DNA of 64,000 nt, taken from positions 1 through 64,000 of the forward strand of contig JAUCQB010000076.1 in assembly GCA_030372985.1 (NCBI GenBank). Direction: 5' to 3'. This stretch comes from Phycisphaerae bacterium. Lineage in GTDB: Bacteria > Planctomycetota > Phycisphaerae > UBA1845 > PWPN01. Shown here piece by piece: positions 46,426 to 55,941 of the stretch. The notes under the pieces are model-generated. The model searched no databases and was not told the origin of the DNA. It worked only from the letters and a program-made list of their open reading frames with translations. How positions within the stretch are numbered: the first letter of the stretch is position 1; the number at the start of each line of letters is the position of its first letter. The position numbers were made by a program, and so were the translations under genes.

Positions 46426-47478
46426 ATGTCTGAGACCGAGGCCCACCGATCCTCAGCCAGTTCGCGTCGCGAGCAAGCCATCAGGGAGTTCGTGAGTGAT
46501 TTTGCAGATTGCGAAGATCGTGAGCTGCTTGAAGACATGCTCCTGACGGTATGCCGTCTCGCCTCCGATGGAACCGGGCGAGGAGAGTTGAAGATCTTGA
46601 GCAAGGCTCTGGCTGAGCTTCGGTATGCTTTCAAGGTCTTCGCTCCGTACGCGGAGGTCCGCAAGGTCAGCATGTTCGGATCGGCCCGCACGCCGATGGA
46701 TCACCCGGACTACCTCCAGGCAGACCGATTCGCCCGCCGGATGCGGGAGCAGCGCTGGATGGTCATCACCGGGGCGGGCGACGGGATCATGCACGCCGGG
46801 CACGTCGGGGCAGGGCGTGAAGGCAGCTTCGGCGTGGCGATTCGCCTGCCGTTCGAGCAGGCGACGAACCCGATCATTGCCAAGGACGCGAAGCTCATCA
46901 ACTTCAAGTACTTCTTCACCCGCAAGCTGATGTTTCTCAAGGAGGCCTCGGCGGTGGCGCTATTCCCCGGCGGGTTCGGCACCCAGGATGAGGGCTTCGA
47001 GGCGCTGACGCTGGTACAGACAGGCAAAAACCAGTTGATCCCGATCGTTCTGGTTGACGCGCCGGGCGGGACGTACTGGCCTCGGTGGCGCGACTATGTG
47101 ACCAGCGAGTTGCTCGGCAAGGGGATGATCAGCCCGGAGGACATGAACCTGCTACGGATGACCGACGACGTCGAGACGGCCGTGCAGGAGGTCGTCCAGT
47201 TCTACCGTGTGTATCATTCGTCTCGCTACGTTCGCAACCTTCTGGTGCTGCGGCTGAACGAGCCGCTGAGCGAGGCGCGGATCGAGAAGCTGAACGATGA
47301 GTTCAAGCACATCATCACCACCGGTCAGATCGAGCCGCGCACCGGCCCCATCGAAGGCGAAGAGGGTGAATACCCCGACAAGCCGCGGCTGACGCTTCAT
47401 TTTGACCGCAAGAGCATCGGGTATCTGCGTCTGATGATCGATGAGATCAATGAAGCCCGCCGGCCGCCGGCCCTTTGA
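46426..47478 (+). CDS. LOG family protein (lysine decarboxylase-like fold nucleotide hydrolase)
   Basis: 350 residues from the ATG at 46426, which has AAGGGA upstream. The Rossmann-like LOG core shows VSMFGSARTP, WMVITGAGDGIMHAGHVGAG and the signature PGGFGTQDEGFEALTLVQTGK. LOG proteins cleave nucleoside monophosphates at the N-glycosidic bond (cytokinin-activating LOG, PpnN). The extra N-terminal 100 and C-terminal 80 residues make it closer in size to PpnN-like bacterial proteins than to the small plant LOGs. It is about 45 bp from the kinase-fold gene downstream. Confidence 0.82.
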   Translation: MSETEAHRSSASSRREQAIREFVSDFADCEDRELLEDMLLTVCRLASDGTGRGELKILSKALAELRYAFKVFAPYAEVRKVSMFGSARTPMDHPDYLQADRFARRMREQRWMVITGAGDGIMHAGHVGAGREGSFGVAIRLPFEQATNPIIAKDAKLINFKYFFTRKLMFLKEASAVALFPGGFGTQDEGFEALTLVQTGKNQLIPIVLVDAPGGTYWPRWRDYVTSELLGKGMISPEDMNLLRMTDDVETAVQEVVQFYRVYHSSRYVRNLLVLRLNEPLSEARIEKLNDEFKHIITTGQIEPRTGPIEGEEGEYPDKPRLTLHFDRKSIGYLRLMIDEINEARRPPAL

Positions 47479-47522
47479 CTTGCCCCCAACTCACGCTAAG
47501 ATCGGACGATATGCGTTGATCC

Positions 47523-48662
47523 ATGCCGTGGGGGATTGCGGCGGGTTCGCGGCCGGTCAGGCTTTGGGGTGGGTCTGGCGAGGCGGCGGTTCCCGTGTTC
47601 GGAAAGAGTGCCGTGGCCAACCAGTTTCGAGCCGATTTCTCGCCCCAAGAGCTTGCCACCGTCCTGGCGCGCTACGACCTGGGCAGCATCCAGCATGTCG
47701 AGCGTCAACTCAAGGGCTCGCGGCGGAGTCCCAAAGCGATCATCATGAGCGACCGGGGACGGTTCCTGCTCAAGCGACGGGCCCACGGGCGAGATCACCC
47801 GCTGAAGGTCGCCTACGCCCACGGCATTCAGCAATACCTGGGTCGACAGGGTTTTCCGCTGCCCAGGCTCATCCCCGTCCGTAAGGGCGATGACACGATG
47901 GTCATCCACAACGGACATATCTATGAGGTCTTCGAGTACGTTCACGGCGAGGGCTATCACCGTCTGGTCTCCGAGACGTTCGACGCGGGCCGGGTGCTGG
48001 GCATGTTTCACCGGCTGGTTCGCGGGTATGACAGTGACTGGGTGCCTTCACGCCGCGGCTACCATGACACGGACATTGTCCGCGAGTGCCTGAGTTCGAT
48101 CCCGATGAGCGTCGGCAAGAACGACAGCGCGTTCGGCCGTGAGACCGAGTTGCTCACCACGGTGAACATCCTCTATGACGCGTACGAGACGGCCGTGGAG
48201 AAGGTCAATGAGGCCGGCTTTCGGGAGTGGTCCACGCAGACGGTTCACTCGGACTGGCACCCGGGCAACATGGTATTCCTGAACGGCCATGTCGCCGCGG
48301 TCATTGATTACGATTCGCTGCATATGCTTCCGCCGGTCACTGACGTGGCCAATGGGGCCCTGCAGTTCTCGATTATCGGCGGACCCACCGACCCCCGCGA
48401 GTGGCCGCCGGAACTGGACCTCGAGCGGGTCCGCCGGTTCCTCATGGGATACGAACTGGAGACGCCGTACACGCCGGAGCAGATCCAGGTGCTGCCGTCG
48501 CTCATGACCGAGGCGCTCATCGCCGAGGCGGTAGCTCCGATTGCCGCGACCGGCTCTTTTGGCCGGATGGAAGGCTTCCGCTTTCTGCAGATGATCTGCC
48601 GAAAGGTGGGCTGGCTCCAGGAGAACGGCGAACGGTTGATTGCGATGCTGCAGCCGCGATGA
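47523..48662 (+). CDS. Aminoglycoside phosphotransferase/CotS-type kinase-fold protein
   Basis: 379 residues with the small-molecule kinase (APH/choline kinase) fold. The catalytic loop is HSDWHPGNMVF, the metal site is the aspartate in AVIDYDSLHM, and the ATP-binding lysine is likely K in RFLLKRRA. The sequence IYEVFEYVHGEGYH is the hinge region. Homologues phosphorylate small metabolites (homoserine, choline, coat-associated sugars). Substrate unknown. An alternative GTG at 47595 (VFGKSAVANQF) is possible because the first 24 residues look non-coding. Confidence 0.75.
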   Translation: MPWGIAAGSRPVRLWGGSGEAAVPVFGKSAVANQFRADFSPQELATVLARYDLGSIQHVERQLKGSRRSPKAIIMSDRGRFLLKRRAHGRDHPLKVAYAHGIQQYLGRQGFPLPRLIPVRKGDDTMVIHNGHIYEVFEYVHGEGYHRLVSETFDAGRVLGMFHRLVRGYDSDWVPSRRGYHDTDIVRECLSSIPMSVGKNDSAFGRETELLTTVNILYDAYETAVEKVNEAGFREWSTQTVHSDWHPGNMVFLNGHVAAVIDYDSLHMLPPVTDVANGALQFSIIGGPTDPREWPPELDLERVRRFLMGYELETPYTPEQIQVLPSLMTEALIAEAVAPIAATGSFGRMEGFRFLQMICRKVGWLQENGERLIAMLQPR

Positions 48663-48683
48663 TCCCGGAAGCAGGAAGATATC

Positions 48684-49760
48684 ATGATTCTCGCGATCTT
48701 CCTCCTGCAGGTCCTTCTGGCGACAGCCGACGCCCCGACGACCGGGCCCGCCTCGGTCCCCACCAGCAGGCCGGCCATGGCGATCACCGACGGCGTGCTG
48801 GATCGGCTCGTCGCCGACCTGAACAGTCCGCGATTCGCGGTACGTGAGCGTGCGACCCGCGAATTATGTGATCTGGATGCCGTTGTCCTCCCCAAACTGG
48901 CTCAACGCTACCATGCCGCTGTCGGAGAAGAGGCCAGGCATCGGCTGCGATATGCCATGGAGACGATCTTCTACCGGCAGGAATTGGCGGGGCGCAGCGG
49001 CTTTATCGGCATCCGGTTATCCCAGCAGGCAATCACGGACGTTGTCGACCCGGTTGACAGCCGCAAGTGTTACGGCATCTACATTATCGACGTTATCCAA
49101 GATATGCCGGCCGCCCACGCCGGTATCCAGGGCGGCGACACCATCATCAGCCTCAACGATCAGCCGTTACCGGCAGACCCCACTTCACAGGAGTTCATTT
49201 CTTTGATCGAACGGACGCCGCCGGGATCGACGATCCGCATTCGAGTCTTGCGGCCGGAGAAGCGAATTCGAAGAATCAGCATTCAACCGGCAACCGATGA
49301 GGCCTCGCCCACTCTCGGTCTGACACTGTCGCCGCCGCCGGCGGGTCTGGTGACCGGTGGAATCCGCGTGGTGCAGGTGGCGAAGAACTCGGCAGCGGAC
49401 GCCGCGGGCATCAAGGTCAATGACCTCATTTCAGCGGCCAACGGCGTATCGGTCGCGACGCCATTCGAGGGAATCACCCTTCTGACCAACGCGCTGCAGT
49501 CGGCCCGCCCGGCCGCCGGCGTGCAACTGGCGGTTCAGTCGTCCGAGGACGTCACGCTGGAAGTCACCGTCGGACGCCGCTCGCCGCAGTATGTGACCAA
49601 CCCCCGCGACAGACAGGAGATACAAAACCGTTTTGCCCGCTGGTGGCGCGAACAGGGCGGCCAACGGCTACGCTCACCCGAACCGATCCAGCGTGTGATT
49701 CCCTTTTTCCCCCTGGAAGCCGGCCCGTTGGAGCAGGAGCGAAACGCGGACATCCGTTAG
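48684..49760 (+). CDS. Secreted protein with two PDZ domains
   Basis: 358 residues. An N-terminal signal peptide (MILAIFLLQVLLATADA) precedes a HEAT-like helical segment (SPRFAVRERATRELCDLD...) at about 45-105. PDZ domains cover about 108-205 (GIYIIDVIQDMPAAHAGIQGGDTIISLND) and 215-295 (GIRVVQVAKNSAADAAGIKVNDLISAANG). There is no protease domain, so it is probably a periplasmic adaptor or scaffold rather than an HtrA enzyme. It begins 21 bp after the kinase-fold gene and likely shares its transcript. Confidence 0.8.
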   Translation: MILAIFLLQVLLATADAPTTGPASVPTSRPAMAITDGVLDRLVADLNSPRFAVRERATRELCDLDAVVLPKLAQRYHAAVGEEARHRLRYAMETIFYRQELAGRSGFIGIRLSQQAITDVVDPVDSRKCYGIYIIDVIQDMPAAHAGIQGGDTIISLNDQPLPADPTSQEFISLIERTPPGSTIRIRVLRPEKRIRRISIQPATDEASPTLGLTLSPPPAGLVTGGIRVVQVAKNSAADAAGIKVNDLISAANGVSVATPFEGITLLTNALQSARPAAGVQLAVQSSEDVTLEVTVGRRSPQYVTNPRDRQEIQNRFARWWREQGGQRLRSPEPIQRVIPFFPLEAGPLEQERNADIR

Positions 49761-49939
49761 CACGTCAAACACCGGCCCGGTTCGATTTACCACAGCAATG
49801 ACCGTGTTTCTTGCCCGTCATCGGGATGGCGGTTCCGCCGCTCGTCCATTGCCACGACTCGAGACCAGCCACATTGACAGCCACGTCCTTCGCCCGCACA
49901 CTGGCCGCGATGACCTCATGACTTCTGTGGAGATAGACC

Positions 49940-50956
49940 ATGACCATTCATACCGATCGCCGAAGCCTTCTCAAACAAACGCTTGCCGGAGCGGGCGCCG
50001 CCTTCCTGGCCGGTCGATCCGCCCCTGGGGCAGACACGCATCCCGCCACGGCTGGAAGCCGATCCGCCGCCGAGGAGCCTGCCGGGGCCCCGAAGTTCTC
50101 CGCCTACTCCTTCGGGGCGAACATCTGGGTGCGGATCGACAACCGGGTTTTCACCTGCTACCGGGCCAACGCCGACCAGAAGTACCCGTATTTGTATCCG
50201 CTTGTCGGTCCGGCCACCGGACTGTCCATGACCGACGAAACCTGCGAACCGTGGCCGCATCATCGTTCCGTCTTCTTCGGCTGCGATCGCGTGAACGGGG
50301 CGAATTACTGGCAGGAAGGCAACGATCGCGGTCAGATCGTCTCGCGCGGGCCCAAGCTGGAACCGCTCAAGGGGCGGAGAGACTCGAGTATTCCCGGCGA
50401 GGTGACCATCAGTGATATCTGTGACTGGCGCGTACCTGGGCAGCCACCGGTCATCGTAGACCGACGACGATATACGATCGCCGCCCCGTCGGGCGACCTG
50501 AGACTCCTCGATGTTGACATCACCGTCACCGCGAAGGTTGACATCCACATCACCAGGACGAATCACTCGCTGTTCGGGATCCGCGCGGCCCGGGAATTGG
50601 CCCCTGTCGGCGGCGGGATGCTGATCAACAGCAACGGGCAGATCGGCGAGAAGGCCACTTTCGGGCTGCCGGCCAGGTGGTGCGGCTACCAGGGCCGGCG
50701 CCTGGGCATCGTGGAATCCATCGTGGTCATGGATCACCCGAACAACCCCTGGGCACCGGATTGCCCGTGGTTCACCCGCGATTACGGCAACATCTCACCG
50801 ACGCCGTTTCTCTGGATCGACGAGCAGAAAGGCTGGGACCTGCCGGTCGGCGAGTCCATCCGGCTGCGCTATCGCGTGGTTGTCACGAAGGGCGAGATCG
50901 AGAAAGCCGCCATGGATGGGCTCTGGGAGGCTTTTGCGAAGGCACAACAAGCTTGA
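49940..50956 (+). CDS. PmoA-like (PF14100/DUF6807) family protein with Tat signal
   Basis: 338 residues. A twin-arginine motif (DRRSLLKQTLAGAGAAFLAG) directs Tat export. The body matches the family often named methane oxygenase PmoA-like, a misnomer: these are soluble proteins common in Planctomycetes near sugar dehydrogenases, not methane monooxygenase. Visible motifs are YPYLYPLVGPATG, PHHRSVFFGCDRVNG.NYW and WCGYQGRR. A concanavalin-like or hydrolase role is possible but not established. It is unlinked to any oxidoreductase here. Confidence 0.77.
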   Translation: MTIHTDRRSLLKQTLAGAGAAFLAGRSAPGADTHPATAGSRSAAEEPAGAPKFSAYSFGANIWVRIDNRVFTCYRANADQKYPYLYPLVGPATGLSMTDETCEPWPHHRSVFFGCDRVNGANYWQEGNDRGQIVSRGPKLEPLKGRRDSSIPGEVTISDICDWRVPGQPPVIVDRRRYTIAAPSGDLRLLDVDITVTAKVDIHITRTNHSLFGIRAARELAPVGGGMLINSNGQIGEKATFGLPARWCGYQGRRLGIVESIVVMDHPNNPWAPDCPWFTRDYGNISPTPFLWIDEQKGWDLPVGESIRLRYRVVVTKGEIEKAAMDGLWEAFAKAQQA

Positions 50957-51107
50957 AAGCCTGCCAACTCGCCTGGAACCTGGAGCGGCGTTCGCCCCCT
51001 GCCCGTTGTTCGGCAGCACGAACGCCTGAGCACCTGGTCCTACAAGAGTGGCCGGTCGCGGAAAGCGTCACCGCAGTTGCCGCAAGTCACGTCAGACAAC
51101 CCGAAAA

Positions 51108-51302
51108 CTACTTTGCCCTGCCGCTCACGACCTTGTTGAGCTCCTCAAACATCCGGGCGCGGGCATCAGGCGAGCTGCGCATGAAATGGGCAATCGATGC
51201 TGCCACGACCTTTTCCCTGACGTAGCCCAGTCTGTCGGCTTCCTTGTCAAAGGCGGCCACGAGTTTGTCCGGCAGGAAGTACGATCTCTTTTCCTTTTGC
51301 AT
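51108..51302 (-). CDS. Small ribbon-helix-helix-like DNA-binding protein
   Basis: 64 residues from the ATG at 51302, preceded by GGAAGG with 8-base spacing. It reads MQKEKRSYFLPDKLVAAF followed by two predicted helices, the beta-helix-helix layout of CopG/Arc repressors or type II antitoxins. Upstream of it, between 27 and 44 bp from the start, is a perfect inverted repeat (51329-51346) that could be its operator. No partner toxin is visible next to it. A longer start at 51320 is possible. Confidence 0.65.
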   Translation of the reverse strand: MQKEKRSYFLPDKLVAAFDKEADRLGYVREKVVAASIAHFMRSSPDARARMFEELNKVVSGRAK

Positions 51303-51328
51303 CCTCGATTCCTTCCACAACAGGTAAC

Positions 51329-51346
51329 TATGACAACTCAGTCATA
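51329..51346. promoter_or_regulatory. Operator candidate for the ribbon-helix-helix gene
   Basis: TATGAC-AACTCA-GTCATA is a perfect inverted repeat with 6-bp arms. Outside it, CAGGTA (51321-51326) and TACCTG (51345-51350) extend the symmetry imperfectly. Small repressors of this type usually bind such dyads at their own promoters. Confidence 0.55.
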
Positions 51347-51487
51347 CCTGACAAAGGGTACTCGGCGGTCCGAGACGAATCAAGGGGTAACAACCAGGCG
51401 TTTGGTGTCTTCCGGAGCACACGGCACTCACGGCCGACGGGTGTGCCTGGGGCATCCGGTCCGGGGTCCGATGCAAGCCGACACGTC

Positions 51488-52963
51488 TCATCTGGATCTG
51501 TCTTGCAGAATCTCATTCCTGAATCGCTCGGCGAGCGGATCATCGGTCGCGGTCATCTGTCTGGACAGTTCTTGCCGAAAACGGGCAACCTTGTCTTTGA
51601 GAGCAGGATCGTCGATCAGGTTTTGCAGCGCGTTGGGATCCGTTTCGACGTCGTAGAACTCTTCGGGTACACGGTACAGGAAAAGCCTGACCCTCGCGGC
51701 GATGGCCGGGTCGGTCCTGGCGGCCTCCTGCATAGCCTTGAACGTCAAGCCGGCCTGCGGCTCGTTCTTGAACACGGTCTTGCCGTCCGACCACGGGTTC
51801 CAGATATAGACGTACTTGCGCGTCTGGAAGGCACGCATCGGATAGTCGTTTCTCCCCGACGTTTGGAAGAACAGCGTGAACACCCCGCCGCGGGACTCAT
51901 CCTTCTCGCCCCGCAAGAGCCCCACAAACGAACGCCCGTCGACTCCTTCGATCGACTTGAGGCCGGTTGCCTCCAGGATCGTGGGCGTGAAATCGATTCC
52001 CGAGATGAAGTGGCCCTTGTCGACGGTGCCGGGCTTGACCTTCCCGGGCCAGCGGACGATCCACGGCGTCCGTGTGCTGGCCGGGTAGCAGTTGGTCTTC
52101 GAGAACGGCAACGACATGCCGTTGTCGCTCAGAAACATGACCAGGGTGCTCTGCTCGAGGCCGCTCTCCTTGAGGGCCTTGAGGATCTTTCCTACGGTCT
52201 GGTCGCAGCGATGCACCGAGGTGAAATACTGGGCCAGTTCGGTACGGATGTCGGGCAGATCGGGCAGGAAGCCGGGAACGACGACTTCCTGGGGCTTGTA
52301 CGTGCGGCCGACAGCCGCAGCTTGCCCCGCCCGCAGTCTGCGATTGGCGCGGTTCGCCTCTTGTTCACTGCCGGCAAAGGGGCGGTGGGGGTCCTGCGAA
52401 TTGGCCATAAGGAAGAATGGTCGATTCTCGTTGCGAGCCCTCTCGAAAAAGCTCCTGGCGTGTTTGTAGTACAGTTCCGGATCGCGGCCGTTGCCCAGTT
52501 CCTCGGCCGGCACAATCGTGTCCCAGCAGAACTTCTCGCCGGGGGCCAGGTGCCCCACTTTGGCCATGATGCCGTTGAGGTAGCCGGCTGCTCGCAACGA
52601 CTCCTGCAACGTTGGCACATCAGTGCGAATCGGCTCGAACCCCTTCGCCCCGTTGCGGTGAGGGTACCGGCCGGTCATGAGCACCGATCGCGAGGGCTGG
52701 CACACGGCGATGGTGACGTGGGCGTGCTCGAAACGCATCCCCTCGGATGCCAGCCGATCGATGTGCGGGGTGATCTCCGGCACTTTGCACCCGGTCACCC
52801 CCAGAGAATCGTAGTTCAGGTCGTCAGCAGTGATCAGCAGCACGTTGACCCGGCCGACGCCGGAGGGGGCCCCGCCGGCAGCGTCGGCCTGAACCCGGAA
52901 CAAGCCCGATCCTACCGGTCCTGCCACCAACAGGCACACGGTCAGTTGAGATAATGGTCTCAT
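51488..52963 (-). CDS. Sulfatase (heparan N-sulfatase/arylsulfatase type)
   Basis: A 491-residue secreted sulfatase. A signal peptide (MRPLSQLTVCLLVAGPVGSG) precedes the alkaline-phosphatase-like fold. Metal-binding aspartates are in LLITADDLNYD. The cysteine converted to formylglycine is C88 in CQPSR. SDNG in VMFLSDNGMSLPFSK supplies further metal and active-site residues. The chain best resembles heparan-type sulfamidases, but the substrate is not certain. Maturation needs a sulfatase-modifying enzyme, none of which is in the window. It is divergent from the second sulfatase, with starts 187 bp apart. Confidence 0.92.
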   Translation of the reverse strand: MRPLSQLTVCLLVAGPVGSGLFRVQADAAGGAPSGVGRVNVLLITADDLNYDSLGVTGCKVPEITPHIDRLASEGMRFEHAHVTIAVCQPSRSVLMTGRYPHRNGAKGFEPIRTDVPTLQESLRAAGYLNGIMAKVGHLAPGEKFCWDTIVPAEELGNGRDPELYYKHARSFFERARNENRPFFLMANSQDPHRPFAGSEQEANRANRRLRAGQAAAVGRTYKPQEVVVPGFLPDLPDIRTELAQYFTSVHRCDQTVGKILKALKESGLEQSTLVMFLSDNGMSLPFSKTNCYPASTRTPWIVRWPGKVKPGTVDKGHFISGIDFTPTILEATGLKSIEGVDGRSFVGLLRGEKDESRGGVFTLFFQTSGRNDYPMRAFQTRKYVYIWNPWSDGKTVFKNEPQAGLTFKAMQEAARTDPAIAARVRLFLYRVPEEFYDVETDPNALQNLIDDPALKDKVARFRQELSRQMTATDDPLAERFRNEILQDRSR

Positions 52964-53149
52964 GGGAGATGAAACCTCATGAAAAAGTCAGGCGCGGCCG
53001 TGTCGCCCGGAAGGCTTCGGCGCCGGGTGTGACCGAACGGCTCGCTCCAGGTTTTCGATGTTGACCTGCCCGGCCTGATTTGTCCAGCCGTGGCATCCGG
53101 CCTCCGCCGCGACGATAATACGGTCCGGCAAGTCCTCAGGAGAACCGCC

Positions 53150-54571
53150 ATGAAACGAAGATCTTTCAAGAAACATCGTTGGGCCGCGGCAATCACGTTG
53201 GTTTCGCTGGCAAGCGCGGTCTCGGCCGCCGACCGCCGGGCCAACTTCGTGTTCATCCTGGTCGACGACCTGCGGTGGGACGCGATGAGCTGCGCGGGGC
53301 ATCCATTCGTCCGGACGCCCAACATTGACAAGATCGCGTCCGCCGGCACCCGGTTCACGAATGCCTTCGTGACGATCTCACTGTGCGCCCCATCCCGGGC
53401 CTGCTTCCTGACCGGAACCTATGCCCACACCAACGGCGTGCGGACCAACGAGCGGATGGAATTCGACCACTCCATGCCGACTTACCCCCGGCTGCTGCAG
53501 GCGGCCGGCTACGAAACGGCGTTCGTCGGCAAGTGGCATATGAAGCCGGTGGCCGATCCCCGGCCGGGGTTCGATTACTGGCTCAGCTTCGTCGGCCAGG
53601 GCGAGTACATCAATCCGAAGCTCAACGAGAACGGGCACAGCTTTCAGGCCACCGGCTATATGGCCGATCTCCTGACGCAGTACGCCGTCGACTTCATCAA
53701 GCGGCCGCGAGAAAAACCCTTCTGCCTGAACCTCTGGCACAAGGCCGTGCACGGGCCATTCACCCCGGCTGATCGACACAAAGATCTTTACCAGGATGTC
53801 CTTTTGCCACAGCCGGCCAGTTTCCGCGACACCTTCGAGGGCAAACCGGCCTGGCAGAGTCGGCGCCGGTCCGCAGCCAGGAACGAGAAGCTGGCAACCC
53901 GTCCTTCACTGGCCGACCTGCAACCGCCGGCATGGAACCCACGTGATGAGCAGAAACTCAACTACTTCCGCGCGCTGGCGGCCGTGGACGACAGCGTGGG
54001 CCGCATCCTCGACGTGCTGAGGGAGACGGGTGTTCTCGATAACACGGTGATCATTTTCGCCGGTGACAATGGGTACTTTCACGGCGAGCACCGCCGCGGC
54101 GACAAGCGGGCCGCGTACGAGGAGTCGATTCGCATCCCGCTGGTGATGTGCGGACCGGGGGTTCCCAAGAACGGGGGAGAGTTCGAGCCGATGGTCCTCA
54201 ACATCGACGTGGCGCCGACCATTCTGGATCTCGCGGGAGTCAAGCCGCCGACCTCAATGCAGGGCATGTCGTTCAGACCTCTGCTGGCAGGCGAGAAGCC
54301 TGCCTGGCGCAAGTCCTTCCTGTACGAGTACTTTCAGGAAAAACGGCTTTCCCAGGTGCCCACGATAGCGGCGGTGCGTACGGAGAACTGGAAGTACGTG
54401 ACCTACCCCGAGATTGAGGATCTCGATGAGTTGTACGACCTGACCAAGGACCCGATCGAGATGCACAATCTGGCCAACGATCCGGCCGCCAAGGGCCAAC
54501 TGGAGAAGATGCGGGCCGAGCTTGAACGGCTGAAGAAGGAAACCGGCTACACGGCTGCACCGAAAAGGTGA
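53150..54571 (+). CDS. Sulfatase (arylsulfatase/iduronate-sulfatase type)
   Basis: 473 residues from the ATG at 53150, which follows AGGAG with 7-base spacing. Signal peptide MKRRSFKKHRWAAAITLVSLASAVSAA. The metal site is in FVFILVDDLRWD, the formylglycine cysteine is C79 in CAPSR with the TG(T/R)Y motif following, KWHM is in GKWHMKP, and the C-terminal GDNG appears in IIFAGDNGYFHGEH. These match the secreted arylsulfatase/iduronate sulfatase group. It probably acts with the divergent neighbour on sulfated polysaccharide. Confidence 0.92.
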   Translation: MKRRSFKKHRWAAAITLVSLASAVSAADRRANFVFILVDDLRWDAMSCAGHPFVRTPNIDKIASAGTRFTNAFVTISLCAPSRACFLTGTYAHTNGVRTNERMEFDHSMPTYPRLLQAAGYETAFVGKWHMKPVADPRPGFDYWLSFVGQGEYINPKLNENGHSFQATGYMADLLTQYAVDFIKRPREKPFCLNLWHKAVHGPFTPADRHKDLYQDVLLPQPASFRDTFEGKPAWQSRRRSAARNEKLATRPSLADLQPPAWNPRDEQKLNYFRALAAVDDSVGRILDVLRETGVLDNTVIIFAGDNGYFHGEHRRGDKRAAYEESIRIPLVMCGPGVPKNGGEFEPMVLNIDVAPTILDLAGVKPPTSMQGMSFRPLLAGEKPAWRKSFLYEYFQEKRLSQVPTIAAVRTENWKYVTYPEIEDLDELYDLTKDPIEMHNLANDPAAKGQLEKMRAELERLKKETGYTAAPKR

Positions 54572-54896
54572 GTTTCAGATACTGGCTCCGCCGGGGATCG
54601 TTTTCAGAGGTGGCACTCTGCGTCGGACTGAAGGAACAGTCTGTTTTCCTGCCTCGGCCCTCATCCGTGATATCCGTGCTATCCGTGGTCACGCAATCGC
54701 ATGACCAAGAATTGGCCAGAGTTGCTGAAAAGCGAACCACGGACTGCACTGATGGCACGGATGAAAGGGCCATCGCCTTTGTCTCTTCGCCAGAGCAGTA
54801 TGGTATCTCCTGAATCCCGAGGCGAAGCATCCTATGGGCCATCGCAACGACGAAGACTCGGCACTGCGCGATGCAGTTCTTCAATGCCTTGCTTCG
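54572..54896. other. Intergenic, no gene seen
   Basis: About 325 bp between the sulfatase and the convergent broken LRR gene. It contains repeated ATCCGTG words (54663-54695) and an ACTGCACTGATGGCACGGATGAA stretch with low-complexity character. No protein frame is convincing. Confidence 0.5.
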
Positions 54897-55868
54897 TCAC
54901 ACGGGTTCCCCAAAGGTCGAGGAAGCCAGGCCTTCGTCTGCTATCTGAGTCCTCTCCAGACTTAGGTATTCCAGGTTCGTCAAGTTGCCGATGTGGCGAA
55001 GGCCTTCATCTGTGATACGCGTCCTTCCAAGAAACAACTCGGTCAGGTTTGTCAGTCCCGAGAGATCGGCGAGCCCCTCATCGCCTATTTGGGTTTCCCA
55101 GAGCCATATGCGCCGCAAACTTGTCATCTCTGCCAGATGGGCCAGCCCGTCATCTGTCACCGCGGTCTGGGCCAGGAAAAGATCCCGCAGCTCAGGAAGC
55201 CTCTTCAAATGCGCTAGGCCGGCACTTGTCACGGCGATCTCTCCGAGAAACAAAGCCCGAAGCCTGGATAACCCTTTCAGGTGTATCAGTCCGTCATCGG
55301 TGATGCGCGTTCGTTGAAAGTCTATGCACCGCAAGTCAGAAAGCCCGCTGAGATACTCCAGATCTGCATCGGTTATGGGTGTATAGTCGAGATTCACCCA
55401 GCAAAGACTCGTGAGGTCGGCCAGGTCTCTGAGATCGGCCTGCTCCGGCGCGTTGGCGTAGCTCAACCCCACGACGGTCTCGATCACTGGCAGGCCATGC
55501 CGCTTGCTCTATTGGTTGCGCCTTTGCGGTCCAAGAGGTGCGGTGTCCACGTAGATATTGCCCGCGTTGAACTCAGCGATTGCGTCTTTCTCGATGCGAT
55601 ATCGCCGGTAGAGCCATCCACCTGCGAGAAGCAGGAACACTAAGAGTACCAGGAATGCGGCAGTGAATCGCCGCCGAAGACTGGACCACCATTCGCGACG
55701 CGACTTCGTGCGGTAAGTGCGGCGATCGGCCGGATTGAAGGGCCGGCCGCACTCAGGACATCGATCCTCGGCCACGCCATCCAGGGCGTACCAGCACCCT
55801 CGGCAATACATCGTCGCCTTGGTCAGCGGCGGGAACTCAAGCATCGGTTCAGGTGGCGGACGTCTCAT
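54897..55868 (-). pseudogene. Zinc-ribbon membrane protein with leucine-rich repeats, broken by an in-frame TAG
   Basis: Two fragments lie in one reading frame, separated by a TAG at 55511-55509. The first (from 55868) has a zinc ribbon (CRGCWYALDG...CPECGRPF) and one transmembrane helix (FLVLLVFLLLAGGWLY). The second has at least five leucine-rich repeats of about 24 residues (LTNLTELFLGRTRITDEGL). The two read through as ...RRNQ-stop-SKRHGLPVIETV..., so a TGG (Trp) to TAG change would explain the break. The C-terminus also stops abruptly inside a repeat (DEGLASSTFGEPV), hinting at a second lesion. The fragments alone start at 55868 and, by a GTG, at 55487. Suppression cannot be excluded. 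Confidence 0.7.
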
Positions 55869-55941
55869 GGCTCACTCAGGGACAGTCGCCTATTTCGCGC
55901 CCCTTTTCGCGCCAGCGCCACATCTGGTTGGCCGTCGCGCG

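Noticed and set aside
49940-50956. Reading the PmoA-like protein as a methane monooxygenase subunit
   Set aside because: The family name is misleading; this chain is soluble, Tat-exported and lacks the transmembrane helices of true PmoA.
51443-52954. Plus-strand open frame opposite the sulfatase gene
   Set aside because: Antisense shadow of a sulfatase with intact CQPSR and metal motifs; no domain in the antisense product.
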